From Paenibacillus xylaniclasticus (GTDB lineage Bacteria > Bacillota > Bacilli > Paenibacillales > Paenibacillaceae), in contig NZ_BIML01000022.1 of the NCBI RefSeq assembly GCF_004001065.1, positions 25,098-89,097 of the forward strand: 64,000 bases of DNA, written 5' to 3'. The position numbers and the translations under genes were made by a program. Under the pieces are notes generated by a model. The model saw only the letters and a program-made list of their open reading frames with translations, had not been told where the DNA came from and searched no databases. Below are positions 33,620-42,018 of the stretch, piece by piece (position 1 is the stretch's first letter; every line of letters begins with the position of its first letter).

Positions 33620-35007
33620 AAGCGCCACTCCCCCTTGACAGGAAGCTGATCCAGCTGCTTTCGCAGCAATTTACCGGTTGATGTTCGGCGAAACGAATCC
33701 ACCAGCACATACATTCTCGGAACCTTGTAATTGGACAGCTCCCCTTGGCACCACGATGCTAGGCTTTCGAGGCTGATCGGCTTATTCACGGTGAAATATG
33801 CCCGTATAAAGTCCTCATAGACCACGACAGCCTCCTGAATTCCATCGTAGGCACGTATCGTGCCCTCAATTTCTTGCAAATAGACTTTTCTTCCCCCGAT
33901 AATGACCAGCGAGTCCGACCGGCCCAGATGCCAAAGTCTACCGTCTGCATCAAATCGGCCTATGTCCTGCGTAGAAAGCCAACCGTCCTGGTACCGCTCG
34001 AAATGCAAGCCTCCTAAATACGGGGAATGCTCCCACCGGACAAAAATGCCTTCCTCATCTGCCCGCAGCTCCCTTCCTCGCATAGGCAATCCAACCGTAC
34101 CCGGCGCTGTTCCCAGCACATCTGCAGCAAGCGTGCCGGTTTCGCTCATCCCGTATAGCTGCCCAACCGATACTCCATACTTGTCGAGAAATGCGCGGTG
34201 CGTCTCCTGCTTCAACGGCTCGCCTGCACAAATAGCAGATCGCAGGGACGGCAGCTCCATCCGCTGACCATCCAGCATGGCCATCGTTTCATAATGGAAG
34301 GGGACGCCATACAGGACCGATACCTTAAGCTTGCGTATCATACGAACGATCTGAGGCGCTCTGCTGCTGCACAGGATGACGCTGGCGCCCGCATTAAGCG
34401 ATGTTACGACTCCTGTAAGAAGCCCGAACGAATGAGAGATAGAGCTTAGTACCATGACGACATCGTTCTTCTGCACCGCACCGGGAAAGCTTAAGAAATG
34501 CTGCAGCTCCTCCCGAATCGACGCCGCCGTTCTTCCCACTACTTTGGGGCTTCCGGTTGAGCCAGAAGTGAACAGGACGAGTGCGTACTCGGGCTGCTGC
34601 TGCATATCCTTCTTGTCTTGCAAACACCGAACCGTAAACTCAACCTCTTCTGCAAAATTAGAAAACGCACTTTGGAGCGGCGGGGCTTCCACCACATAAT
34701 GAGGCGTGTAAGCGGCAATGTTCCGTTCAGCCTCAGTCGGCTTCAGCCGGGAATCCAAAAGCACAATTTGTGCGTTCAGCTTCCAAATCGCAAGCAATAG
34801 AACAATCGAGGTCAGCGAATTCGGAATATGAACGGCAATGGAGCAGCCCCCAGTAACACCATGGGCAGCTAAGAGTGAAGCACATTCCTCCACCTTTAGC
34901 CTTAATGAACTATAGGTATAAGAGCTCTGATCCATATAGCTTATACAAGGCTGATCTGGCGGCTTGTTCGACATGATCATGTCATAGAGATGAGATGGAA
35001 TAACCAC
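33616..35007 (-). CDS. Stand-alone adenylating enzyme (acyl-ACP ligase, A3)
   Basis: 463 residues from GTG 35007, preceded by GTGGAGG; the ATG at 35028 has no site. Motifs: LVLFTSGSTGSPKVVG, YGMSETGTLA, WLSTQDIGRFDADGRLWHLG, GRKVYLQEIEG and the catalytic Lys in RRTSTGKLLRKQL. It is clearly paralogous to the ligase at 52433-53881 (shared SHSFGLLTG-like block, YGVPFHYE, SVGQLYGMSETG). It activates a carboxylic acid for an ACP in the same operon; ACP2 or ACP3/4 are candidates. It is the first gene of the 23-gene operon. Confidence 0.88.
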   Translation of the reverse strand: MVIPSHLYDMIMSNKPPDQPCISYMDQSSYTYSSLRLKVEECASLLAAHGVTGGCSIAVHIPNSLTSIVLLLAIWKLNAQIVLLDSRLKPTEAERNIAAYTPHYVVEAPPLQSAFSNFAEEVEFTVRCLQDKKDMQQQPEYALVLFTSGSTGSPKVVGRTAASIREELQHFLSFPGAVQKNDVVMVLSSISHSFGLLTGVVTSLNAGASVILCSSRAPQIVRMIRKLKVSVLYGVPFHYETMAMLDGQRMELPSLRSAICAGEPLKQETHRAFLDKYGVSVGQLYGMSETGTLAADVLGTAPGTVGLPMRGRELRADEEGIFVRWEHSPYLGGLHFERYQDGWLSTQDIGRFDADGRLWHLGRSDSLVIIGGRKVYLQEIEGTIRAYDGIQEAVVVYEDFIRAYFTVNKPISLESLASWCQGELSNYKVPRMYVLVDSFRRTSTGKLLRKQLDQLPVKGEWRL

Positions 35008-35041
35008 GGGAAGCGACCTCCACGTCATGTAGAATGTGAAA

Positions 35042-35074
35042 CTATCGTTGCAATGATCTTCCTAAAAACGATAG
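35042..35074 (-). promoter_or_regulatory. Inverted repeat in leader of main operon
   Basis: Perfect 8-bp arms CTATCGTT (35042-35049) and AACGATAG (35067-35074) with a 17-bp spacer lie 35 bp upstream of the first operon gene. It may be an operator or an mRNA hairpin. No clear promoter boxes for the minus strand were found around it. Confidence 0.35.
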
Positions 35075-35137
35075 GAGAAGACAATAAGATCTTAAAAATG
35101 TACGAGCCTGTAAATTTAAAAGCCGGCCTGTACAGCG

Positions 35138-35167
35138 TTGCAAAAAGAAAGTCGACCAGCTTATACT
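35138..35167 (+). promoter_or_regulatory. Sigma-A-like promoter for BtrH-like gene
   Basis: TTGCAA (35138-35143) and TATACT (35162-35167) with an 18-bp spacer lie 32 bp upstream of the plus-strand start at 35199. The match to the vegetative consensus is good. Confidence 0.5.
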
Positions 35168-35198
35168 TTAAATACTGGAAGGGGCCCCCTAAAAATTA

Positions 35199-36182
35199 AT
35201 GAATGAGGATATAGCAGATATGGAACTTGAGAACCAGTTAACCCGGTATGAGAACAAGTACTTTAACTGCAGCCACTCCCTGCTCATAAGTTATCTGAAT
35301 GAGCTAAAGTACCCTGTCGAGCTTCTCCTCTATCGGTCGTTGGAGAATACTCAACGTATTTACAACCACTTTATCCGTCACGGGGGCGCGAAGTGGAGTT
35401 ACCCATATGACATCCTTTCTAACGAGGATCTGCTGAAGCTGCATATCCGTTCCAACTGTCGGAGAAGTGTTCATTTTGGGGAGGTGGAGCTTGAAATTCA
35501 AACGTTACTGCATGCTGGACAACCCGTATTTCTATCCGTCGATATGTTCCATCTGCAGCATAAAACGGAACAGTATAAGCAAAGCTCTCTTCCCCATACT
35601 GTGATGCTGGTCCATTACATCGATTCAAGGAGGGATGTCGGTTATCAATTATTTGATGATGACCATAAGCATGCGAGCGACTATAATCGTTACTTTTATC
35701 CCCGGCATGTCATTGAAGAAGGCTTCGATAGTCCAGCATCCGAGCATGCATTCATCTCTCTTCAGCTATCGCCTCCAGACCTGAACGCAGCCGTGGACGA
35801 AACATCGCAGGCTTGGGTCAAATGGCTTGCTGCATATGATGATGACTTACAATACTATGAAAGCCTGCAGTCCTTTCTGTCTGACTTGTCCCGCATCACG
35901 CCTTTGCTTCTGGTCGACATCTCCGAGCGTTGGTGTGCCTCTCTGGCGCTAATTACAGCATCACGGAAGATATTTGCCCGTTATCTTCGGTCCGTCAACG
36001 GACCTGCTCGCAGCATCGAACAGCTGCTTACGGCCGCTAAGCATAGCGAGATTATCAAAAACCAACTAAGAAGAAAGGTAGCGCTGTCTCATACAGACAC
36101 GGCCTCTCTCATCGATAGGTGCGCTCAATTAAAGAGGCTGGAAGGGGAAATGGTCACTAGCTTGAAGGATTTTTATTTATAA
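35199..36182 (+). CDS. BtrH-like papain-fold acyltransferase (type A), divergent copy
   Basis: A 327-residue protein. Cys24 in RYENKYFNCSHSLLI, His133 in LPHTVMLVHY and Asp153-155 in YQLFDDDH give the BtrH-like Cys-His-Asp order. The N terminus is strongly similar to the minus-strand protein at 31965 (same RYENKYFNC start), so one copied the other. Unlike its relatives it is not next to a carrier gene; instead it heads a plus-strand pair with a serine hydrolase across a divergent promoter from the main operon. A GGAAGGGG site lies about 12 nt before the ATG. Confidence 0.7.
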   Translation: MNEDIADMELENQLTRYENKYFNCSHSLLISYLNELKYPVELLLYRSLENTQRIYNHFIRHGGAKWSYPYDILSNEDLLKLHIRSNCRRSVHFGEVELEIQTLLHAGQPVFLSVDMFHLQHKTEQYKQSSLPHTVMLVHYIDSRRDVGYQLFDDDHKHASDYNRYFYPRHVIEEGFDSPASEHAFISLQLSPPDLNAAVDETSQAWVKWLAAYDDDLQYYESLQSFLSDLSRITPLLLVDISERWCASLALITASRKIFARYLRSVNGPARSIEQLLTAAKHSEIIKNQLRRKVALSHTDTASLIDRCAQLKRLEGEMVTSLKDFYL

Positions 36183-36208
36183 AATTCAACTGATACAGGA
36201 GGTTGCTA

Positions 36209-37150
36209 ATGTCGAGCTATACGGATAGGCTAACGGACTCCAGCCTGCAAGCGCTGCGTGAGGCGCTTGAAAGGGAGAACTTCTTTACTTGCCTGATCCT
36301 GCAGAATGGGGCTTGTCGCTTTGAATATTTCCGTAACGATGTTCACCGCAAGAAGCTGCAAAAAATAAATTCCTGCACCAAGAGCTTCGTGTCTGCACTA
36401 GTCGGGATCGCTGTGGACAAAAAGTATATTCCAAGCCTGCATACTCCTATTGCGGAGTATTTTCCCTCTCTGCGCAGCGATGCAGACCCGAGGAAGCAGC
36501 ACATTACAATTGAACAGCTGCTAACGATGTCCGCAGGCTTCGATTGGCCGGAATTTGGCGTTTGGAATTATAACCCTCCAATGCTTCAGAGCGAGAACTG
36601 GATTGATTTTGTCTTGGCCAGGCCCATCAAGGACACGCCCGGCGAATCGACCAATTACAATACGGGCTGCTCTCAGCTGCTTACGGCTATTCTTCAGCAG
36701 GCGACAGGAAATGTAGGCTCTTTTATGGAGGAGCAGCTGCTTGCTCCGCTGAGCATTACGAGCTATCGCTGGCAGGAGGACCCGCAAGGTATCAAAATCG
36801 GCGGGTATGGCCTGCATCTTAGGACAGCCGATATGGCGAAGTTCGGTCAACTGTTTCTAAATCATGGAGTGTTCGATAACCGTCAGGTTATTAGCGAGGA
36901 ATGGGTGCGCGCAAGTACAACCCCTCGTTACGAGAATGACAACCCTGTAGCTCGTATGATTGGGCGCTATGCGTACCACTGGTGGTGCTCTGAATTGCCG
37001 AGTGGCTACCCTATTTATTTCTCCATCGGCTTCGGAGGACAAATTATCATTATTGCGCCAGCGCTAGATATGGTTGTCGTCATGACAGGGGATAATTACA
37101 GCAATACACTTAGACCAATGAATCTGTTCAAACAGTACATTGCTGCGTAA
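36209..37150 (+). CDS. Serine hydrolase, beta-lactamase/NylB-like fold, no signal peptide
   Basis: 313 residues from ATG 36209 (AGGAGG 7 nt upstream). Catalytic S-C-T-K in INSCTKSFVSALVG, Tyr in NYNTGCSQLLTAIL, and GGYGLHLRTADMAKFGQLF. The family includes class C beta-lactamases, esterases and 6-aminohexanoate-dimer hydrolases. No signal peptide or TM segment is seen, so it differs from the membrane-bound prodrug peptidases of NRPS clusters (ClbP type). It may be a cytosolic amidase, esterase or acyltransferase. It is paired with the divergent BtrH-like gene, 26 bp apart. Confidence 0.85.
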   Translation: MSSYTDRLTDSSLQALREALERENFFTCLILQNGACRFEYFRNDVHRKKLQKINSCTKSFVSALVGIAVDKKYIPSLHTPIAEYFPSLRSDADPRKQHITIEQLLTMSAGFDWPEFGVWNYNPPMLQSENWIDFVLARPIKDTPGESTNYNTGCSQLLTAILQQATGNVGSFMEEQLLAPLSITSYRWQEDPQGIKIGGYGLHLRTADMAKFGQLFLNHGVFDNRQVISEEWVRASTTPRYENDNPVARMIGRYAYHWWCSELPSGYPIYFSIGFGGQIIIIAPALDMVVVMTGDNYSNTLRPMNLFKQYIAA

Positions 37151-37206
37151 CCTACGCTTCAGGGTAGAGGCAGGTATTTCAAAATCTCACAGGTCGGTGA
37201 AATTGT

Positions 37207-37971
37207 ATGGACATAAAGGTATTGTCTTGGAAGCCAGACTGCATCCTCCATCCCGGTTACATCGATTATTGGCATTTGTGGGAAGAAGGCTCTATCGTTG
37301 CAGTTCAAGTGTTTAACCCTATTACCCTATTAATGAGGAAGAAGAAGATAAGTCTTCAAGCGGGCGAGGTCGTGCTAATATCCAATAAGCACAAATATAT
37401 TCGATTTCATAATGAATCATCGTCTTATGGTCGGCTGCGGGGACTTGTCTTCTATAAACGGGGCCTGAGGGTGAATCGCAATTTCTGCAAGATTGCTTCC
37501 TGCTCGGACATCACAGCCACCATGAACAGACTGTTCGAATCCAACCCGTTCCGGCCGGAGGTTATCCAGCACTTGCTCGACAACTTTATTATCCCAGAGG
37601 AGCCGGATCCCTCTTGCACCGCTGAAGCGCTTAACGATGCTCAGATCGACAATAGACTGATCAAATTGAATCGGTACATCCGCAAAAACTACGCCAATCC
37701 AAACTTGACGTTAGGCGGACTCAGCGATTTGATTAAATTAAATCCAACCTATATTTCCAATTGCTACTCCAGAGTATTCAAGCGGTCTCCAATCTTTCAT
37801 TTGAACACGATTCGGATCAATCACGCGATCAAGCTGCTTGAATCGGAGGATTTGAAAATTATCGAAATTGCTAACCGGGTTGGTTATTCAAGTGCCGCTC
37901 AGTTTAGTTCCATGTTCAGAAGATACTACGACATGTCGCCGAGCGAGTACCGTTCTAGGGCGATTAGATAA
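37207..37971 (+). CDS. AraC family transcriptional regulator
   Basis: A 254-residue protein. The N-terminal beta-rich sensor (about 1-100) has no recognised ligand motif. The C-terminal 100 residues hold two AraC helix-turn-helix units, NPNLTLGGLSDLIKLNPTYI and KIIEIANRVGYSSAAQFSSM, ending in the signature RRYYDMSPSEYR. It is 57 bp after the serine hydrolase and probably cotranscribed. It is the only AraC regulator in the cluster and may be the activator of the divergent operons, which is inference only. Confidence 0.92.
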   Translation: MDIKVLSWKPDCILHPGYIDYWHLWEEGSIVAVQVFNPITLLMRKKKISLQAGEVVLISNKHKYIRFHNESSSYGRLRGLVFYKRGLRVNRNFCKIASCSDITATMNRLFESNPFRPEVIQHLLDNFIIPEEPDPSCTAEALNDAQIDNRLIKLNRYIRKNYANPNLTLGGLSDLIKLNPTYISNCYSRVFKRSPIFHLNTIRINHAIKLLESEDLKIIEIANRVGYSSAAQFSSMFRRYYDMSPSEYRSRAIR

Positions 37972-38018
37972 AGACAACACAAGAGGGCTGTCCCACAAGC
38001 TTTAGACCTTAATAAGTC

Positions 38019-38060
38019 AAAATGGTTGAGCAGATCTGGTAATATCTGCTCAACCATTTT
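38019..38060. terminator. Bidirectional terminator between AraC and MFS genes
   Basis: A perfect 17-bp stem AAAATGGTTGAGCAGAT (38019-38035) against 38044-38060, loop CTGGTAAT. T runs on both strands suit the converging genes at 37971 and 38132. Confidence 0.9.
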
Positions 38061-38131
38061 AATTTTCTATCCATACTCGCTTTCTTCAGCAGATTATGGG
38101 CTCTGCGCAGCCGTTTTAAAGCATATGAATA

Positions 38132-39406
38132 TTAATTCGAAGCAATCGTTTCCGAGACCTTCTTATGGCTTGCCGATTTCAAGTACATCATGTAATACGC
38201 CGCTGCACAGATGACAACGAGTCCAATATCTACTGCAATCAGCAGCTGATAATTGTGGAATAGGTCGAAGTTGACTCCCCCTGCGATCCCTGCGATAACT
38301 CCGCCTATTTGATGCACTAAGAGCAGAACCCCTACTTGGAGCCCGATAGACCCGCCCTCTTGCTCGATCCGCTCGGTCACGACAAGAATACCCCCAGGTA
38401 TCGCGCCCAAATAGCTAGCCCCGAATATTACGGAGAACAATATCGGGCTTAAATCCAAGTGCAGAAACAGCATAATGAAGGCGCCAATTCGCATAACATA
38501 CAGAATGGTCAATGCGAGAAGTCTATTCGTATGATCGAGCAAGAAGGAAAAGAGCAAGCCGCCGAAAACCTCTAACAGTCCAAGAAGGCTTAAGGAGGAA
38601 ATAAACATCGCATCATGAACATGCGCTACCTGATGGATGGCCATTAAGTGTCTTTCAACCGTGCCCATATTGAACCCGCAAGCGAATAATGCAAACATAA
38701 CAATCAAGACAACCGGAATTTTGCAATAACGAATGAAGTTGTTAAAGCCCTGTTTAACATCCGCGATTAAGGTTGTCTTAACGGCACTTAATGTATCGCT
38801 GGAGGCTGCCCCGCTCTTGTTATCGTCCTCATTGAAATTTTGCTTGTTTTCTTTAATAAATAGAATAGTGAATAGGACGGATACGATATTAACCGCGAGC
38901 AGAACCCAATATAGATTGACCCAGTTCAGCCATTCTTTGTAGCGGACGAAGAGCGGAGTAAGGACGGCCAAGCCCAAGGAGGCGGCACCGCCAATCAGCA
39001 TGAGCGCCTTGGCCCGGTGATACTTAAACCAGTTATTGACCAGTACGTACCCGGCAGCAGAGCCGATTCCTCCTAGTCCGGCTATAATGCCGAACCCGAT
39101 AAAATAACCGATTGGCCCCCTAAACCATAACACCACCAAGATGGACAAGCATCCGAATAAACCAGAGTATACCATCACCTTCTTATAGCCCCATCGATCA
39201 ATCAGCATTCCGCCGACGGGCGCACATACTGCCGAAATCATGATGCCAAGCGACCAGGTTAAACTTAGAAACCCTCTGCCAACGTCCATGTCGCCTGACA
39301 TTTCCGGCTGGTAATACGATTGAATGAACCTGGCCGTCGCCCCCAAAAATGTAAATACCCATAGTACGCTTAGCAGAAGCCAAGCGTATGGATTTTCTCT
39401 AGCCAT
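38132..39406 (-). CDS. MFS transporter, OFA/MCT-like
   Basis: A 424-residue, 12-TM major facilitator. VGGMLIDRWGYKKVMVYSG is the loop 2-3 motif A, and GIMISAVCAPVGGM and LGLLEVFGGLLFSFLLDH lie in the two halves. It is broadly like oxalate:formate-type or monocarboxylate porters. It lies 12 bp after the luciferase-like monooxygenase gene and is probably cotranscribed. In the middle of the cluster it is a candidate exporter of the product or importer of a precursor. The substrate cannot be read from sequence. Confidence 0.88.
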   Translation of the reverse strand: MARENPYAWLLLSVLWVFTFLGATARFIQSYYQPEMSGDMDVGRGFLSLTWSLGIMISAVCAPVGGMLIDRWGYKKVMVYSGLFGCLSILVVLWFRGPIGYFIGFGIIAGLGGIGSAAGYVLVNNWFKYHRAKALMLIGGAASLGLAVLTPLFVRYKEWLNWVNLYWVLLAVNIVSVLFTILFIKENKQNFNEDDNKSGAASSDTLSAVKTTLIADVKQGFNNFIRYCKIPVVLIVMFALFACGFNMGTVERHLMAIHQVAHVHDAMFISSLSLLGLLEVFGGLLFSFLLDHTNRLLALTILYVMRIGAFIMLFLHLDLSPILFSVIFGASYLGAIPGGILVVTERIEQEGGSIGLQVGVLLLVHQIGGVIAGIAGGVNFDLFHNYQLLIAVDIGLVVICAAAYYMMYLKSASHKKVSETIASN

Positions 39407-39418
39407 ATCGATGTCCCC

Positions 39419-40387
39419 CTAAATAACGAGCAGCTTCTGGTCCAGCAAATCGAGTACTTGTGTGCAATGATGCAAATCCTCCTCACTTAATACATTGGGC
39501 ACAATAAATTTGGTAATGCCTGCTTCGATATAACGTCTTAAATAAGAGGATACCTGCTCATAGCTTCCAACGATCATCGGACCGACAAAATCAACCGTTG
39601 GGTAAAAGACTTGTCTCTCCTCCTCCTCCATACTGTGCTCCTGCAAATATTTGCTCTTAGCTAATCGTCTTTCGTAATATTTGGCATCTTGCTTCAGCGC
39701 CGATAACGCCGCCCTTGCTTCTGGCCGCGCCAGAAGCTGAACCTTGACGCAGAGCTCCAGCTGCTTCCCCTTCAACCTGCTGAATAAGTCGGTTACAGAC
39801 TGTAAACCATTAGGCAGTGTGACGACTGTATCCGCGACAGCCTCAATGCAAGCTATACTTTCCGGCGAGCCGGAAAGCATAGGTACAAAGAAGTTCGGCA
39901 TGAGCTCCCGCGGAAGCGCCAGCTTGGAGCTGAACTGCTGATAGGTATAGTATTTCCCGCGATAATCGAACGGCTCATTAGAAGATAGAAGCCCTCTCAC
40001 GATCTCGCCGAACTCCCGAAGCCTCTCATATCGTTCCGGTTTCGATAAAGAATCGCCTACCTCCTCCAAATCTTTAGGAAGCGCTCCCGAAATCAAGTTC
40101 ACATCTACTTTCCGATTATAAATGTGGGCAAAAGTATAAATCATCGACGCTGCCGTGGCTGGCTGCATCGTATAAGGCTGAACCGCCACAAGCGGGATAT
40201 GACGATCTGTATGATGAATAATAGACGCTACGGTTACCCATGGGTCCAAGGTAGAATGATCGAAATAAACAAGCGATCCATCAAACCTGCTCTCGACCTG
40301 CTTCAACAGAGGAATATGCTCCCCGAACTCTCTCTCACGAAAATCTCTTGGAGGAAACTGCGAGTAAAATTGAATCGATTTGGGCAT
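39419..40387 (-). CDS. Luciferase-like (LLM class) flavin-dependent monooxygenase
   Basis: 322 residues from ATG 40387 (AAGGAG 8 nt upstream; the track to 40396 is GTG-led). It has the (beta/alpha)8 flavin-monooxygenase pattern: HIPLVAVQPYTMQPATAASM, VDVNLISGALPKDLEE, and VGSYEQVSSYLRRYIEAGIT near the C terminus. The family uses FMNH2 and O2 to hydroxylate or cleave C-S bonds; BtrO of butirosin is a member that hydroxylates a carrier-bound acyl chain. A similar role on one of the ACP-bound units here is plausible. A separate flavin reductase is not seen. Confidence 0.88.
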   Translation of the reverse strand: MPKSIQFYSQFPPRDFREREFGEHIPLLKQVESRFDGSLVYFDHSTLDPWVTVASIIHHTDRHIPLVAVQPYTMQPATAASMIYTFAHIYNRKVDVNLISGALPKDLEEVGDSLSKPERYERLREFGEIVRGLLSSNEPFDYRGKYYTYQQFSSKLALPRELMPNFFVPMLSGSPESIACIEAVADTVVTLPNGLQSVTDLFSRLKGKQLELCVKVQLLARPEARAALSALKQDAKYYERRLAKSKYLQEHSMEEEERQVFYPTVDFVGPMIVGSYEQVSSYLRRYIEAGITKFIVPNVLSEEDLHHCTQVLDLLDQKLLVI

Positions 40388-40430
40388 ATATAACACTCCT
40401 TGTAAGAGCTTTTCCCCATCTTACTGCAAG

Positions 40431-40460
40431 ATTCTAATCTATTACAATTGAGTATGTAAA
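40431..40460 (-). promoter_or_regulatory. Sigma-A-like promoter for monooxygenase gene
   Basis: On the minus strand TTTACA (40460-40455) and TAGAAT (40436-40431) with an 18-bp spacer lie 44-73 bp upstream of the ATG at 40387. Confidence 0.45.
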
Positions 40461-40469
40461 AGTATTCGA

Positions 40470-40486
40470 ACTTTAAATTTTAAAGT
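40470..40486. promoter_or_regulatory. 17-bp palindrome between divergent glyA-like and monooxygenase genes
   Basis: ACTTTAAA-T-TTTAAAGT is a perfect inverted repeat with a 1-bp centre, just upstream of the minus-strand -35 box (40455-40460) and 89 bp before the glyA-like start. It is a candidate operator for a dimeric regulator controlling both directions. Confidence 0.4.
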
Positions 40487-40574
40487 CCAGGAAATATTTT
40501 CATTGCTCTAACCCCGTGATATTATCTTACTGTCTCTATCGGACTATGACTCTAATATTAAAGGGGTGTACAAG

Positions 40575-41918
40575 ATGACAGCTCATCGACTTGACTTACC
40601 ATTTACCGATCTTATTGCGCAGACGGACCGTGAGGTGTCCGACCTCATTCAAGCCGAGACAACACGGCAAAAAACGAGCATCACGTTAATCCCTTCGGAA
40701 AACTACTCCTCCGTCGCCGTTCAGCTGGCCCTCGCTTCTGTGTTTACGAACAAATATTCCGAGGGCTATCCTTATCTCCGTTCCAAGGACAATCCTGAAG
40801 AAATTGACCTGACCAAGAACGGCCGCTACTATCAAGGGCAGCCGATCACGAATGAACTGGAGCGATTAGCAATCCGAAGAACATTGGAGCTGTTCACGCC
40901 GAATCCGGATGATTATCATGCTAACGTTCAAGCGCACAGCGGCTCTCCAGCCAATCTTGCCGTGCTTAGCGGACTCCTTGAGATTGGCGATACGTTAATG
41001 GGGCTATCGCTCGATTACGGCGGCCACTTGACCCATGGACACGACGTCAATATGACCGGCAAAATGTATAATGTGGTCAAGTACCATTTGAACGATAACT
41101 ACGAAATCGACTACAACGAGATTGAGACCAAGGCGCTTGAGCACCGTCCGAAAGCGATTATATGCGGCGCTACCGCATACCCGCGGCAAATCGACTTTGA
41201 ACGATTAGGGCAGATCGCGAAGCAATCCGGCGCTTATCTCATTGCTGACATTTCTCATATCGCAGGACTATGTACTGCCGGTGTACACCAGCATCCCTTC
41301 CCGCACGCTGACGTCGTGACCTCCACCACTCACAAAATTTTGCGCGGTCCTCGTGCCGCCGTCATCATTTGTAAGAAAGAGCTTGGCAAGCAGATCGATA
41401 AGGCGTTGTTCCCAGGGCTTCAGGGAGGCCCGCACATGAACAATATTGCCGGCCTGGCCATCGCCTTCAAGGAAGCCATGTCGCCGGAATACAAGGAATA
41501 TGCGAGACAAATCGTCAAGAATGCCCGAGCATTAGCCGATCAGCTAAAGCTTTCCGGCTTCAAGCTTATGGGCGACGGAACCGACAACCACCTTATTCTG
41601 ATGGATGTCGTGAACTCCTCACCGGAGCTTTCCGTCAAGCACGGGGCATATTTAGCAACCAAGCTGGAAGAGGCGGGCATCGTAACGAACAAGAACTCCA
41701 TACCTGGCGATGACAAGCCTTGGTATCCATCCGGCATCCGCATGGGAACGCCAGCGGTCACAACTTTGGGAATGAAAGAGAAAGAGATGGTGCAGATCGC
41801 AAGCTGGATTGTGGAAGCAACGAAGCATGCGGAGGATAGCAGCCGACTTGCAGAGATTAAGAATCAGGTAGCTAACTTTATGAAGGATTATCAGCATCCG
41901 AATTATTTTATTCACTAA
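40575..41918 (+). CDS. glyA: Serine hydroxymethyltransferase paralogue
   Basis: 447 residues from ATG 40575 (AAAGGGGTG upstream). PLP-binding Lys in SSTTHKILRGPR-like TSTTHKILRGPRAAVI, with ENYSSVAVQLALAS, YQGQPITNELERLA, HAGLC-like ISHIAGLC and LFPGLQGGPH. It interconverts serine and glycine with tetrahydrofolate, or makes alpha-methylserine in some antibiotic clusters. Length fits the family (usually 410-450). It stands alone on the plus strand within the cluster, suggesting a dedicated supply or modification of a serine unit. A housekeeping copy may lie elsewhere. Confidence 0.93.
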   Translation: MTAHRLDLPFTDLIAQTDREVSDLIQAETTRQKTSITLIPSENYSSVAVQLALASVFTNKYSEGYPYLRSKDNPEEIDLTKNGRYYQGQPITNELERLAIRRTLELFTPNPDDYHANVQAHSGSPANLAVLSGLLEIGDTLMGLSLDYGGHLTHGHDVNMTGKMYNVVKYHLNDNYEIDYNEIETKALEHRPKAIICGATAYPRQIDFERLGQIAKQSGAYLIADISHIAGLCTAGVHQHPFPHADVVTSTTHKILRGPRAAVIICKKELGKQIDKALFPGLQGGPHMNNIAGLAIAFKEAMSPEYKEYARQIVKNARALADQLKLSGFKLMGDGTDNHLILMDVVNSSPELSVKHGAYLATKLEEAGIVTNKNSIPGDDKPWYPSGIRMGTPAVTTLGMKEKEMVQIASWIVEATKHAEDSSRLAEIKNQVANFMKDYQHPNYFIH

Positions 41919-41929
41919 TCCCGTACGGC

Positions 41930-41976
41930 GCGGCTGCGAATAACAGAAGAAGAGCATTCTTCAGCCTAGCAGCCGC
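41930..41976. terminator. Hairpin between converging glyA-like and MFS genes
   Basis: GCGGCTGC (41930-41937) pairs with GCAGCCGC (41969-41976), and an inner GAAGAA/TTCTTC pair extends the fold. Neither strand has a clear T run, so termination is uncertain. Confidence 0.4.
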
Positions 41977-42018
41977 TCTGCTTCGTCTGGGAGAACCCAT
42001 GAGCCAATCAATGAGCCT

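Noticed and set aside
37984..38004. GGGCTGTCCCAC-like sequence that resembles an insertion sequence end
   Set aside because: No transposase, second end or target duplication nearby; the adjacent hairpin fits a normal bidirectional terminator.
40397..40565. Possible T-box or riboswitch before the glyA-like gene
   Set aside because: No specifier-loop or T-box core sequence and no known aptamer pattern; only a palindrome and promoter-like boxes were seen.
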